Assembly (NCBI GenBank): GCA_014529385.2
Contig: CM043958.1
Location: 79,031,169-79,095,168, forward strand
DNA from: Adiantum capillus-veneris
Lineage: Eukaryota > Streptophyta > Polypodiopsida > Polypodiales > Pteridaceae
Direction of reading: 5' to 3'
Length of the DNA stretch: 64,000 nt
Shown here: piece after piece, positions 22,680-33,453 of the stretch
Position numbering within the stretch: position 1 is the first letter of the stretch
How the letters are laid out: each line of letters begins with the position of its first letter
Translations under genes and position numbers: made by a program
The notes under the pieces: generated by a model
Told to the model about the DNA's origin: nothing
The model's database searches: none
The model's input: the letters and a program-made list of their open reading frames with translations, nothing else

Positions 22680-23500
22680 TAATCCTTCTATGAAATCTCC
22701 TAATTGGGATAAGTATTTTTATGTGAATCCATCATTAGGTGAGGATGCTATTGGAGCTATTCTTCTTCAATGAGGTAAAAACTACCACTACATGAAGCCT
22801 ATATATTGTGCTAGCAGGGTGAAGCTAGAGGTGGAAAAAGGATATACAAAATTGGAGCTCATCATGGTGAGTGTGAGTTATGCATGTAGAAGGTTTAGGC
22901 ACTAGCTTCTTGCCAAATCATTTATGTTTCTTACTAGATACACTCTTCTACGTCAATTGGTGGGTAGACCTACTTTGTCAAAGAGTCTCATGAAGTGGAT
23001 TGGGGAGCTACTTATAAGGAAATCCCTTTTCTTATAAATGAGGACATAGTGAATAAGCAACCCATGGAAGCTCCTAACAAAGACAATGCCTATCTGTTAT
23101 TTTTTGATGACTCGTACAGGAAAGCGCATGGTGAAGCTTCATGAGGTGTTGTAATTTATGATCCACAAGGTTCTTTGGTAGCTAAAAGTAGTTTGAAGCT
23201 AACGGCACAACTCAAGAATGATGATGAGTATGCTACTTTGGAGAAAGGGCTCAACCTTTGCCTTGAGCTTGGAATCCATCATGTGAGGGTAAGAAGTGAT
23301 GCTCTTTTGGTGGTTAAGCAAATGGAGTGTGGAAAAGTAAGAACCCAAGGCTGACAATATTTGTTTTCAAGTGAAGAATCTACTTCAGCATTTTGAAGCT
23401 TGGAGTTTAAGGCATGTGGACATGTCTCAAAATGAAGAAGCACATGGTGTATCCCAAGCTTCAATTGGTCAATTGTACGTGATAAGAGTTGATTCTCCTC
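22680..23500 (+). pseudogene. RNase H plus second (archaeal-type-like) RNase H, broken
   Basis: The first RNase H-type segment reads YVNPSLGEDAIGAILLQ and YCASRVKLEVEKGYTKLEL (about 22720-22860). A second one reads LLFFDDSYRKAHGEAS, GVVIYDPQGSLVAKSS, EYATLEKGLNLCLELGI and VRSDALLVVKQM (about 23095-23330). The alternation D...E...D fits the extra RNase H of Tat elements. Several stops interrupt both. Confidence 0.7.
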
Positions 23501-23869
23501 TTTATTTGGGAAGGGAAGCTTTGGAGAGGGAAGAATAAATTCTACAAACGGTATGCTTTCATGAGAGTTGGAGAAATCAAAGAAGTACGCCTTGCTTCGT
23601 CGTGCCGAAAGGGATGCGTTGATTGGTGATGCCTTGTGTATGAAATGGGATGCTCTTATGATGAGAAAAGTGCCTTGGAATGAGAAACTTTACAGAATTT
23701 TAGAGGAGAATCATGAGGGTTCTTAGTTACTTTTCGTCAAAGATCACTTTGCATAAAGTTTTGTAGGAAGGGTGGCCAAGCATTCAAAGTGATGTTCATC
23801 ATTGGTGCAGGTCTTGTAAAGAGTGTCAAAGCATGGAAAATAGGGTTATTCTAAAATAAAAAATTAGAG

Positions 23870-24160
23870 GCACATGGCTTATGATGTGTTTGAGAAGAGG
23901 GGTATTGCTGCAATAGGTCCTCTACCTATGACAACTATCGGCAAATGTTACATACTTACTATTGTTGACTATCTACCCAGGTGGGCGAAAGCCAAAGCTA
24001 TTAAGAAAATCACAAGCAAAGATGTTTCCCAATTTTTAATGAAGATATTTTCTACAAATTTGGCATGCCATTGAAGTTAATTTCTAACAAGAATCCAGGT
24101 TTCAAGGGAGAGATGGTGGATTGCATAAGATTGGATAGAGTTCATAAAAATAAGAAATCC
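23870..24160 (+). pseudogene. Integrase fragment of the Tat-like element
   Basis: Reads MAYDVFEKRGIAAIGPLPMT, KCYILTIVDYLPRWAKAKAI and SKDVSQFLMKIF. It then shifts frame to MPLKLISNKNPGFKGEMV, the second catalytic block, in which the usual SD reads SN. It ends at about 24160 and the DNA turns AT-rich. Confidence 0.75.
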
Positions 24161-24419
24161 CCATGGTCAAATTTGTGTACGAGCTTTGTGTATATGTGCA
24201 CATGTTACATGTATTTCATGTTAAGAATATTGTATAATATATATATGGATTTAATCTTGATTCAATATAATTTTTGTGAATCAGATATTTTAATAGAGGT
24301 GTTACAAACCATCTCCAAAGCCATTATGTTCTTGTATTTGTCTAACATTGATATGATTTCTATCTATGCTCTTTGATTTTTTGATATTGATAGATTAAAT
24401 CATCATGGAATAATATTAC

Positions 24420-26230
24420 AACATCATGAAACACATCCATGAAATCATAAATATCTCAAACACAAGAAATAATATCATAGCATAATAAAGCAAAGCCATA
24501 GAATAATAATCATTTCAATCAGAACAAATATATATCATGAAACAGTGCAATGAAATCATGCAACAAGCATCTAGATCATTGTGAGTCCATAACAATATCA
24601 TGGCATAATGAAGAAACTCTATAGAGAAAAAAACTCTTTTAATTACAACAAATCATCATGGATCAACACAATGGAATCATGGCACAACAACATGGTACAA
24701 TAGTCATTTTAATTATAAGAAATCATTCTGAAATAATTATATGGGAATAAATCTATCTGGATCATAATGAATCATTGTACTGAAAGAACTTCATGGAATC
24801 ATAGAATAATGAACATAAAACATAACAAAATACTATGAAACAATATAATGACATAATAGAATGGTCATCTAAATAAATAGGAATGAACATAAAATAACAA
24901 TATAGTATAGTGATTTGACTCCATGTAGAAATAACTCTTTCAATCATAATGGAACAATACCACAACATCAAAATGACTCTATCTAATAAAAAAACCATCT
25001 CAACTATACTGATCATTTGATAAATCAATGCTATGGAACAAAAAAAACATCTTTAAAAAAACCATCAACACAAACAAGCTGATAATTATCATAGAAATGT
25101 ATTATGGCATGGTGGAACAACTCTATGGAATAATAGCCATCTTAATATGAATGATCGGTACAAAAGACTTATAATCACTATGAAAACAAATCATGTATTG
25201 GCAAAAAACTCCATGAAACAATAATCATCTTAGTCACAAATGATCATGAAAGCACATCATGACATCGTGGAACAACTCCATAAAGTAATCATCTTAATAA
25301 CAAACGGTCAATACGAATAGCTTCTAGTATTTATAAAAATACATCATGGCATCCTGGAACAACTCCATGGAAGAATAATTATCTCAATGAAAAACGAACA
25401 ATATGAAGAAATTCTAATCAACATGGTAACACATCATGGCATCGTGGAAAAACTCTATATTAGAATAATAATCATAGTAACAAATGATCAATACAAACAA
25501 CTTCTAATCATCACAAAAACACATCATAACATCATGGAACAACTCCATGGAAGGATTATTATGTCAATTGAAAATGATCAGTATACAAATGGCTTCTAAT
25601 CATCAAGACATCATGGAACAAGTCCATGGAAGAATAATAATCTCAATGAAAAATGATTAGTATATGAACGACTTCTAATCATCGTGCAAATATATCATGG
25701 CATCATGAAAGAACTCCATGGATGAATTCTCATCTCAGCAAACGATCAATATCAACAACTTCTATTCATGAAAATGTATCATGTCATCATTAAACAACTC
25801 CATATGGAAGAATAGTAATATTAGTTCAAGCGATCAGTACAAGCTTCTTCTAATCATCATGAAAACGCATAATGGCATCATGGAATAACTCCACAAAAGA
25901 ATAATCATTTTAGTGACAAAGGATCACTACCAACGACTTCTAATCACCAAGGAAACGCATCATGGCATCATGGAATAACTCCATTGAAGAATAATCATCT
26001 CGAAGGCAATGAAAATACATCATGACATCATGAAATAACTCTATAATAATCATTTCATCAATAAACAATCAGTATGAATGACTTTTTATCTTCATAGAAA
26101 CCCATCATTGCATCATGGAAGATCTTCAAGGAAGAATAATCATCTCAATGACAAATGATCATGACAAACATGTCATAACCGGCATAAAAACACATCATGT
26201 CATCATTAAGCAACTCTATAATCACAATCT
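24420..26230. repeat. Degenerate tandem array, about 90-bp unit
   Basis: The phrase ACATCATGGCATCATGGAAC recurs at 25341, 25431 and 25521 (90-bp steps) and in altered form to about 26205. Each unit also has AACAACTCCATGGAAGAATAA, ATCATCTCAATGACAAATGA and CTTCTAATCATC. Units left of about 25080 are much more diverged. Individual units lost or gained 10-40 bp. It starts just after the Tat-like integrase, so it may be the expanded 3' region or LTR of that element. Confidence 0.75.
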
Positions 26231-26409
26231 TTTTTTTAAAAACAATCTCATAAGAACTTATCACACGTAAAAATCACAAATCTTTGATGTTTGAAGTTTT
26301 AAAAGAAATTACTAAAATATATCTCTTTCATAAATTATCAAAATTAAAAATCTTCAATATCTGTATGTAAGGAATTGATATGAATAAATAATATCTTGTT
26401 TCAAACCTT

Positions 26410-26655
26410 TCAATTTTTTGATTGCTTATGTCGTTGTTAGTCTCTTTCCAAACCTGTTAAAAAATGCATGCTTCAACTGCTCCCATGTTTGTTTTTGTCT
26501 TTCTCCAAACCGCTAAACCACTTGCGATCTTCTTCTTTGAGTGCAAGAGCAAAATACACGAAGCTTTGCTTCATCATTAACAATGTGTATACCAATCATA
26601 TGCCACTCAAAGTCAGTAATCCAATCTCTTACATCCTCCTTCCCTATGAACACTA
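26410..26655 (-). pseudogene. Ty3 gag fragment
   Basis: The minus strand reads VFIGKEDVRDWITDFEWHM, then after a frame change FALALKEEDRKWFSGLEKDK, then back to TWEQLKHAFFNRFGKRL. This is the conserved centre of a retrotransposon gag domain (LKGxAxxWF...TWxxLKxxFxxRF). Only about 80 codons remain, with two frameshifts. It is unrelated in frame to the Tat-like element to its left, which is on the other strand. Confidence 0.75.
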
Positions 26656-26785
26656 GCTAACTATGCGTCATCCCTTTAAAGTTGCTTCTCCCTTTTGTGA
26701 TTAAATCCACAAAAGTTAAACTCTTGTACCTCAACCAAACCTCCACTTTTCTTCAATGATTCTCAATCTTCACAGAAAAACTGCT

Positions 26786-27000
26786 TCATCAGGATGATGG
26801 AGCAAAAGACACCGTGCACAAACTCACACAACTCAGCACAACACAAGGAATTTACTTCAATTCCACCCCACAAAAAACCACCACTCAAGAGCTCAATGAA
26901 AATTGTCCCTAAAATCCCTATTCAAACTCCAAACACCTCGACCTACAAGCCCTTGCATGCCTGCCGACACTACAAAGTGAGTTGAGTTGATCAACACTTC
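26786..27000 (+). repeat. Dispersed repeat, copy A (inverted copy at 56890-57108)
   Basis: GATGGAGCAAAAGACACCGT and CTCCAAACACCTCGACCTAC occur here and, reverse-complemented, at 56890-57108, with clear similarity in between. Probably part of an LTR or untranslated leader of a retrotransposon family. In copy A it lies just upstream, on the minus strand, of the gag fragment, which suits a leader. Confidence 0.8.
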
Positions 27001-27470
27001 ATTAGGAAGGGAATGGGGTATAGGAGGGCCTCTTTATTTGGCATTTTAAGGATATGCTTAAAGATTAAGCCAAGTTTGACCAAGCTTAAAAGAGAGAAGA
27101 AAAAGGCCTATGCTGAGGTTTTAAAAATACCATTTGTATATTTTGTATTTGAGAATAGGATATTTTAACCCAAAAGAGAGGTGGATAACTGAATTTTAAA
27201 ATGTCTTTTTTCCATCTCTCTCCTCTCTCTATAGAATATAAAACACTCTCTCTCAGTTAGTTCTCATTAAAAGAAGCACTTTTCATCTCCCCCTTGCCAA
27301 GAAAGAAGATTTGCATATTTTCTCACTTCATCTCTCTCTAGAACGTGAGCCAACTCTTTATCTTTCCCCCCCTTTTCTCTCTTGTCACTTCCACCCCTCC
27401 CAATATTTAAGAGGACATTCTATGCTGCCTACATATGACAGAAAGTGAAGATCCTCCAAGGTTGCAGATC
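27001..27470. other. No recognised gene; CT-rich AT-rich flank
   Basis: A CT-rich tract with TATAGAATATAAAAC near 27230-27245 that could be an LTR promoter. No open frame of note. Confidence 0.4.
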
Positions 27471-27645
<175 letters not shown>

Positions 27646-28332
27646 CTTCTCCCACTCCAGCTCCAAGTGAGAGCAATAGAAAACTCCATTATCTCTATGT
27701 GTAACAACATTTCTCTCTCTAAAGTTCTCATGATCAACATTTTGAATTCAAATGAGATTGAGCTACACTCCCTCTCTTTCTTCCCTCCACAACATAATCC
27801 TTTTCTACTATCTTTGAGTACTCTCCACTTTTTCCTCCATAGCCAGCTTTCCTTGCTTGCAGTAGTCACCATTAAACATTCTCTCTAATTTGCTTGATTA
27901 TCTAACAAACACGTCATTCAATTGCCCTCCATTGTAGGACATTATTAATAGGCCAAAATGATATCGATTAAACACTAATTTGGGGTAGGAGTACGCTACT
28001 GTGTAACTTGTCAGATCAAATCCCAATGATGTAGATCAATTATGAAGCATTGAGTACAATGCTATCAACTTGTGTGTTGATGGACACATTTACCCTGGTG
28101 ATCCAATGAGCAATGCACCACTACTCTTTTGTAATATCACTGAGCTTTTGCATTTTATTGGAGATGAAAGAGACGGACTGTCTAGCTACTGGTAGAGATT
28201 GTATTCAGCTTTGATCGATGAAAGTGAAGCAAGTAAACATCTCTTTGCTAGCTATGCATCATTGCAAGATAAGTCCTACATCAAGTTAAAGAGGAAGCCA
28301 ACAAGAAGATTGAGCAACTAAACGATGAGCTG

Positions 28333-30115
28333 ATGAATTGCAATGAAAAGTACAGAAACAAAAAGAGAAGCACGAGAATCAACCAAAAAATTATGTTCAA
28401 CTACAACACATTTCATGGAATATGCATGTATCGGCAAATTGATCATTTCACACATGTTCCCCTGGGCTACCACATTCATAAGTGCAAGAGACAAGTGATG
28501 TCCTTGCTATCCTCAAGTGGTGGAGCTCAAAGGAAATGTGTCCATCAAACTTGGTAAGAATATGGATGCAAGATATTGATTTCCTACATGGTCTGCAGGT
28601 TGGTGTAACATTAATTCAATATGAAGAAATGATGATGGGAATCAATTTCGATGCTCAAAAAACAAGACGTGCTCTACTGCAACATATCATCAAGACAAGG
28701 GAGTTTTTTGAGCTACTGGATGAACCATCCAATGCTAGAAATGCTAATGTTTTTCTGCCAAAGTATTGCAGTGAGCTAAAGAGCATTGTGTCACATCAAG
28801 AGATGATGGTGGTGTGTGACAGTGTAGGAATGAGTTTCAAGGCCTATGAAGATTTTTGTAGAAGTGTCACACTTGGTCATCGGACAAAGGGTTTGTTTAC
28901 ATTTCTTCTAACACCTTACAATGTAAGTGTTGCAAAAAAGTGTGCCAATAATAATGTTGCAATCTTGTTGGGCGGATTTCAGTATGTGGAGGATGACATG
29001 CCATTAGAAGATAACAAATCCTTCCACTACAAGAAGTTCATTGAATGTGTATGTCTTGTTGAAGCTCCAAGCATCAATGATAAGATTTTATGGGTTAACA
29101 CAGGAAGAGTGTGATGGTAAAGTGATATTTTTTATGAAGCTTGATGAGTGCCATGTTGTTAAAGGTCAATTGCTCAAGAGGGTAAGAATTACATTGATTA
29201 GCAGGGCCTTGGTGGGTGTTGATGTCGAGCTAAATGCCAATGAGAAGGGAAACACATGTTTAGGTGTTCAGTTAGAGAAGAATATTTGGTGGCTAGAAGC
29301 TTTTCATCTCCCACATGAGACACATGAGGCTTTGAAATGGTATTTCAATCACACCGCAATTGGTGACGTCATTTGGCAACAACAAGAAGGACAAAGATTC
29401 CATGTTTTAAGTCTTGGAATGTTTCAAGTTGAGTGGAATTTGGCAGGAGACTTGAAAACACTCAAGTGTATGTTAGGATGGAAGCAAGGTGCAATAACCC
29501 TCTTTTCATGCATTTATTGTTACTGCCACAATAAAGTCTTGATGGGAACTGAGGGAAAGCTAGGGTGCAAAGGCCAGCAAGTAAAAAGGTGGTAAGGCTA
29601 AGGGTGGCAAAGTTGTACCAGTCAACTCTATGAAAGTGTACCCACTACACAAGCAGTGGGTAGCACTACAAAAATGGTTTCAAGGTAACCTCAATTGTGA
29701 CCAGCAAGTACCTCCTAATTGAAATATGGAATATCCAAATTGGATCCCATTCTTCCAATACCACTAATAAATGTGCATGTGTGAACCTTTCATGCCCATC
29801 TACAAACTCTTGACAAGTTGCTTATGCTCCATATTAATTACTCTTGGAATATGGAGCCTGTAGAAAGAAGAGAAGAGTGTATACGAGAGCTCGAATCTAT
29901 TCTATCAAGCGTTGATCTACATGGCGGTGCAATTGAACTATCAAAGGACAAGAAGGCCTCTAGAAGTACACAAGATTTCCCTAATAAAGTATGTATGGGT
30001 GGTAGTAAAGCGAGGCCTTTGCTTCAAACTATTTTGATTCCCAAAGTCCCAATGAGTTTCAGTTCTGGAGAAGGGTGTGTGACATTACCACCTACAAAGG
30101 TAACAAAGTAACCCT
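28333..30115 (+). pseudogene. Unrecognised protein, possible DDE-type transposase relic
   Basis: Three long plus-strand pieces in successive frames form one decayed protein of about 500 residues: 28482-29114, 29041-29595 and 29818-30111 with a joining piece from 29607. Notable segments are TRRALLQHIIKTREFFELL, FMKLDECHVVKGQLLKRVRI, then AGDLKTLKCMLGWKQGA followed by a Cys cluster CIYCYC, and later NYSWNMEPVERREECIREL. An acidic residue after a beta strand, then a second Asp leading into a helix and a CxxC pair, is reminiscent of DDE transposases with an inserted zinc motif, but I cannot name a family. Sequence composition and conservation within pieces suggest true coding. At least two frameshifts and stops are present. 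It may belong with the H3-like relic 0.9 kb downstream. Confidence 0.45.
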
Positions 30116-30988
30116 AGGAATTAAGCGTGCTTGTGTGTGGTAGTCTACTCATGATATTTTTTGTCTTCTTGAAAAGGCAAAGCTTACCAATGATGAGATA
30201 TCCACCTTAAAGTTTGTAATCAATAGTTTTACATCACAAATGCTGGTTTTTTGGGGGGAGACACACATAACACATTACATGGTGTGCTGAACATTTGAAT
30301 TTGGCAATCAAAATACATCTGTGTGCAAAACTAAAGTTTGGTTTTATTTTTAGCTCATTCTTTTTGCACATAGGGAATTTTTTCTCTACAATTATGGTTC
30401 ATTAGGCATCTAGAGTAGCCAAGGAATAGGACACTCACACTATCAAGCAAAAGCAGTGTATTTTAAAAATACACGACATGGAGGTGGAAGAAAAAAGAGC
30501 AATTCCCTTCACGAGATGTTCAATTGGTTCTACAGAGTTTTAGGAGGGAGAGAGTGAAAGAAGACTAGAGAAAAATTTAAAGAAGTTTGAAATGTAGAAT
30601 AGGAAAATTGGTTAGCTTGAGGTGATCACAATCATGTCATGCTTTGAGTGCAAAAGATCAATTCTGGCAGTCGTTGGAGACAAGGAGGCGTGATGGCAGG
30701 CGTTGGGTGGAATTTTTTTCTTTTTTTGACACTTACCATTTCTATTGTAAACATAAATTTTCATGCAAAGTGATTTGTTAAGGCCACAATAATAAGTCCC
30801 ATGCGTCAAGTTTGGTCTATTTTGGAGTCTTTTTAAATTTTTGAGTGATTTAAATGATTTTTAAAAATTTTTAAAAAACTTTAAGTACTATATAAGTCAA
30901 AAGTCACAACTTAAAGTTCATTTCTTGTTTGCACATTTTAGAATATCCTTTGGAGCCCAAACATATATGTGCTCATCTCTTGCAGAAC
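30116..30988. other. No recognised gene between transposase-like relic and H3-like relic
   Basis: AT-rich with short broken frames that may continue the preceding protein. TCTCTTGCAG at 30976-30985 looks like a splice acceptor directly before the ATG at 30989. Confidence 0.4.
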
Positions 30989-31819
30989 ATGGATGAAACA
31001 CAAGAGCACACCACTACGCATAACAATGACACCACCGCCACTGACACCACTAAAAATACGCAATCAACACCTCATACAGAGTCCACCGCTTTAAATCCAC
31101 ATCCTTAACCACAAGTGGATAACCTAACATAGCAACCAGCTCCAAACACCCAACCGCTCCCCCAATCTTTGACTCCAGAGGATCACAACACCATACGGTA
31201 GATTTTTGGTGATCTCTAGCCATTACACCATGCGAATCGCACACCTCTCTTGGATCTCGGATCAATCGCAGCTCTAAACAATCCACAAAATAAACTGGAT
31301 GTGGAGCTCAAGCAGCGGAAGCACACCTGAAGTTGAAGCAATGGTAGCACCTCAAGCTCAAGCAAACGGCAACACCTAGAAGCTCAAGCAGGCCTAAAGC
31401 ACGAGCAACCGTGACTATGCCGCAAAAAATCCCCGTGCGAGTCAAACAAAGGGTGATCAAAGTAATACTAGGTGATCCTATTTTAGAATCACGAGAAGCC
31501 AAGAGGAGAAAGAGAATGAGAGAGATAGAAAAGAAACAGGCAGCTGATAGAGAAGCGCTGAGAGAGCTCACTTGGCTAACTTACAAGCATGAGCAGAGGC
31601 AGAGAGGAGAGCGAAAGAGGATAGAGCTCAGGCCGCCCAACAAGCAAAGGTAGGGAGCTTCAGACCTTCAAAAGTTCCTTAGAGATCCAAACAATGTGCG
31701 AAAAAGAAAAAGGACAAGCTCACACCCAAAGAGCAACAAGCCCAATAGGAGAGGAGGAAAAAATACAAAATGACCCTCCTCAATGGGTTAGAGAAGCGGC
31801 TCCTCCATCAATGCAAAGA
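30989..31819 (+). pseudogene. Disordered, charged N-terminal region upstream of H3-like domain
   Basis: The ATG at 30989-30991 opens a Thr/Asn/Gln/Pro-rich stretch (MDETQEHTTTHNND), followed after stops by Lys/Arg/Glu-rich helix-like text (RKRMREIEKKQAADREALR at about 31510-31560) and basic text (RKRKRTSSHPKSNKP at about 31700-31745). Frames change several times. It leads directly into the histone-fold segment on the same strand, so it could be that protein's long tail, or a separate decayed gene. Not recognised on its own. Confidence 0.35.
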
Positions 31820-32151
31820 ATGCATAAGAAAGGGCGATGGAGGCTACACACGGTTTCTTTTTGGAGATCCAAAAATATCAAAAGAGCACCGAGCCAATAA
31901 TACCAAAAGCACCCTTCTCTCGGGTGGTGAGAGAAATAATGGATCAATATTCAAATTCTACTACACGTATCTAGCTTGCAGCTCTTCTCTCCACTGGTGA
32001 GGCCTTAGAGGATGCCATTGAGGACATTTTGGTGCAGTTGTTTCAAGATGGTGTTTCTTGTATGGTGCATGCTAAGAGAGTTATACTAAAAAATACAGAT
32101 CTAGCTCTACCGATCAATCTGAGGAATGAAGGGTGCCTCCACAAGAATTAG
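31820..32151 (+). pseudogene. Histone H3-fold protein relic (H3 or CENH3-like)
   Basis: From 31864 one frame runs 96 codons to the stop at 32149-32151, broken only by a TAG at 31972-31974. It reads EIQKYQKSTEPII and PFSRVVREI, matching the H3 alphaN and alpha1 entry (EIRKYQKSTELLI, PFQRLVREI). Then comes EALEDAIEDILVQLFQDG, matching alpha2, and MVHAKRVILKNTDLALPI, matching IHAKRVTIMPKDIQLARRI. Upstream, in another frame, RWRLHTVSF resembles HRYRPGTVAL. Between REI and QLF there are about six more residues than in canonical H3. An extended loop there is a trait of centromeric CENH3, but the alphaN match (YQKSTE) is closer to H3. The final ARRIRGERA is altered. The H3 fold is firm; which H3 class is open. 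Confidence 0.75.
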
Positions 32152-32292
32152 TTTCCCCATGTGGCCTCTATTTATGAGATGTGTAATCTTTCCATATAAT
32201 ATGAATGAGTCAAATTTTTACCATTCGGTGTAACTCTTATAATTAATTGTGTACTTTTTGTTGTTGAAGTATTTTAATTAATCAAGTTGCTA

Positions 32293-32728
32293 GATTTCAC
32301 CTCCTCTACCATCCAAGCACAAGCCGCATGTGGGATGCCTAACATTGAACATTTTTCAAAACAAAGCCATTTTGGGTGCGCATGGAGGCCGTTGGACTTC
32401 CAAATTGCACGACAGTTGGCGATGCCGCACGGGCCAAAAAAAGGCCCTATGCACCACGGTGTGCATGTGGCCAATTTTGACAAGGTCAAAACTGGCTCAT
32501 GCGTACACGAGCACACGGGCGCTTTTTTTGGCTTGTGCCGCCTGGTCAAAACTGTCCTATGCATGTTGTGGTGCACAGTGCCTTTTTTCTAGCTCATGCG
32601 GTGCTGTCAAGCGTCATCATGCAGTTTGGTGGTCCCACGGTGCGCACCCAAAATGGCTCCGTTTTGCAAAATATTCATCGCTAGGCATCCCACGTCTAGC
32701 GAGTGCTTCGATGGTTGAGGAGATGTGA
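32293..32728. mobile_element. Foldback or TIR element, about 435 bp
   Basis: The left arm begins TTCACCTCCTCTACC and contains GGGATGCCTA and CCATTTTGGGTGCGCA. The right arm repeats these reverse-complemented (TGCGCACCCAAAATGG, TAGGCATCCCAC, GGTTGAGGAGATGTGAA). The arms are about 120 bp with more mismatches than the foldback at 7551. The centre holds an inner set of repeated GGTCAAAACTG and TGCACCA/TGGTGCA motifs. Open frames of about 100 codons cross it but match nothing. No target duplication was identified. Confidence 0.65.
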
Positions 32729-33334
32729 ATGCATTGCAAACAAATATATTATTGGCCAATATGTGCAATAGAATAAAAAAGTACAAGAAATGACCAAAAA
32801 AATTACAAAGGATAAAATTATTATATATTGCTTTGGAAATTACATCATGGCTGGTTGGTTTTCTTGTAAATTACATATGTGGGTATAGGGAAAATGGCAG
32901 ACTTGACACAAAGGGGTTTACAATATCCTTTGGGTTTGTCACCCCTTGAATTAGGCTTAAGGCAGAAGGGGAGAGGACTGACCCAGGGTGCTTTCCTATA
33001 AAGTTATACAATGCCGCCTGCCGATCCACCAAGCTACGCTTGTGAGAATTAAGGGTAAGATAATCTTGAGCACAAGGTTGGCACTTAATTCTTTGCACTT
33101 GAGCAGCTTTGGAGATCCATTCTTAGAGAACTCTGTGTGAGAAACTATTAGAATGGATGGCCCCAGATGGCCAAGGTAGTGCCATAGTAAGCTATCTCTA
33201 CCCATAGGAACGTTGCATGAACCTACAGTACGCATTGCCAACTTATCAACATGGTATGCATTTTGTAAAACATTTTAAACAAATTCAATACTAACTATAA
33301 GATGCAGTAGGCTATCAACAAGGTTAAAAAGTGC
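32729..33334 (-). other. Unrecognised open stretch beside CACTA element 2
   Basis: The minus strand has an 81-codon open piece from 33241 (MAMRTVGSCNVPMGRDSLLW) and a 75-codon piece from 33098 in another frame that seems to continue it (NPKDIVNPFVSSLPF, stop at 32871). They may be one decayed exon downstream of the transposase gene, whose last readable exon ends at a good donor near 33334. No family recognised. Confidence 0.35.
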
Positions 33335-33453
33335 TTACCTCAATATTTTCATCCATCTCTTCAAGAGTTTCACTTGTAAGGTGGATGCTAGAGAGTCTTC
33401 TCCACCATAGTGATCATTGGTTTGTGTGGATGAAAAGCACTTTGTGTATGCTT

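Larger units (their letters stand above)
18930..24160 (+). mobile_element. Decayed Tat-like Ty3 retrotransposon
   Basis: Plus-strand domains in Ty3 order: gag knuckle (about 20245), protease remnant (about 21100), reverse transcriptase (21850-22560), RNase H (22690-22990), a second RNase H-like domain (23080-23345) and integrase (23870-24160). The extra RNase H places it near the Tat lineage. LTRs were not located. The left limit is uncertain because 18930-20100 has only short open pieces, presumably gag. Confidence 0.75.

Noticed and set aside
24420-26230. CRISPR or gene array
   Set aside because: The 90-bp units are diverged along their whole length, without constant repeat and variable spacer parts.
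31007-31020. CACTACGCATAAC as the left terminus of CACTA element 2
   Set aside because: It resembles the right terminus CACTACAACATAAC, but no TATCGACG subterminal repeats surround it and it lies in the Thr-rich open stretch upstream of the H3-like relic. Probably chance.
31972-31974. Reading the TAG as a tolerated or edited codon
   Set aside because: Nuclear transcripts of plants are not known to be edited this way, and flanking frameshifts upstream make a plain pseudogene simpler.
32287-32728. Overlapping 100-130 codon frames as genes
   Set aside because: They cross the arms of an inverted-repeat element in all frames and have no family motif or codon pattern.
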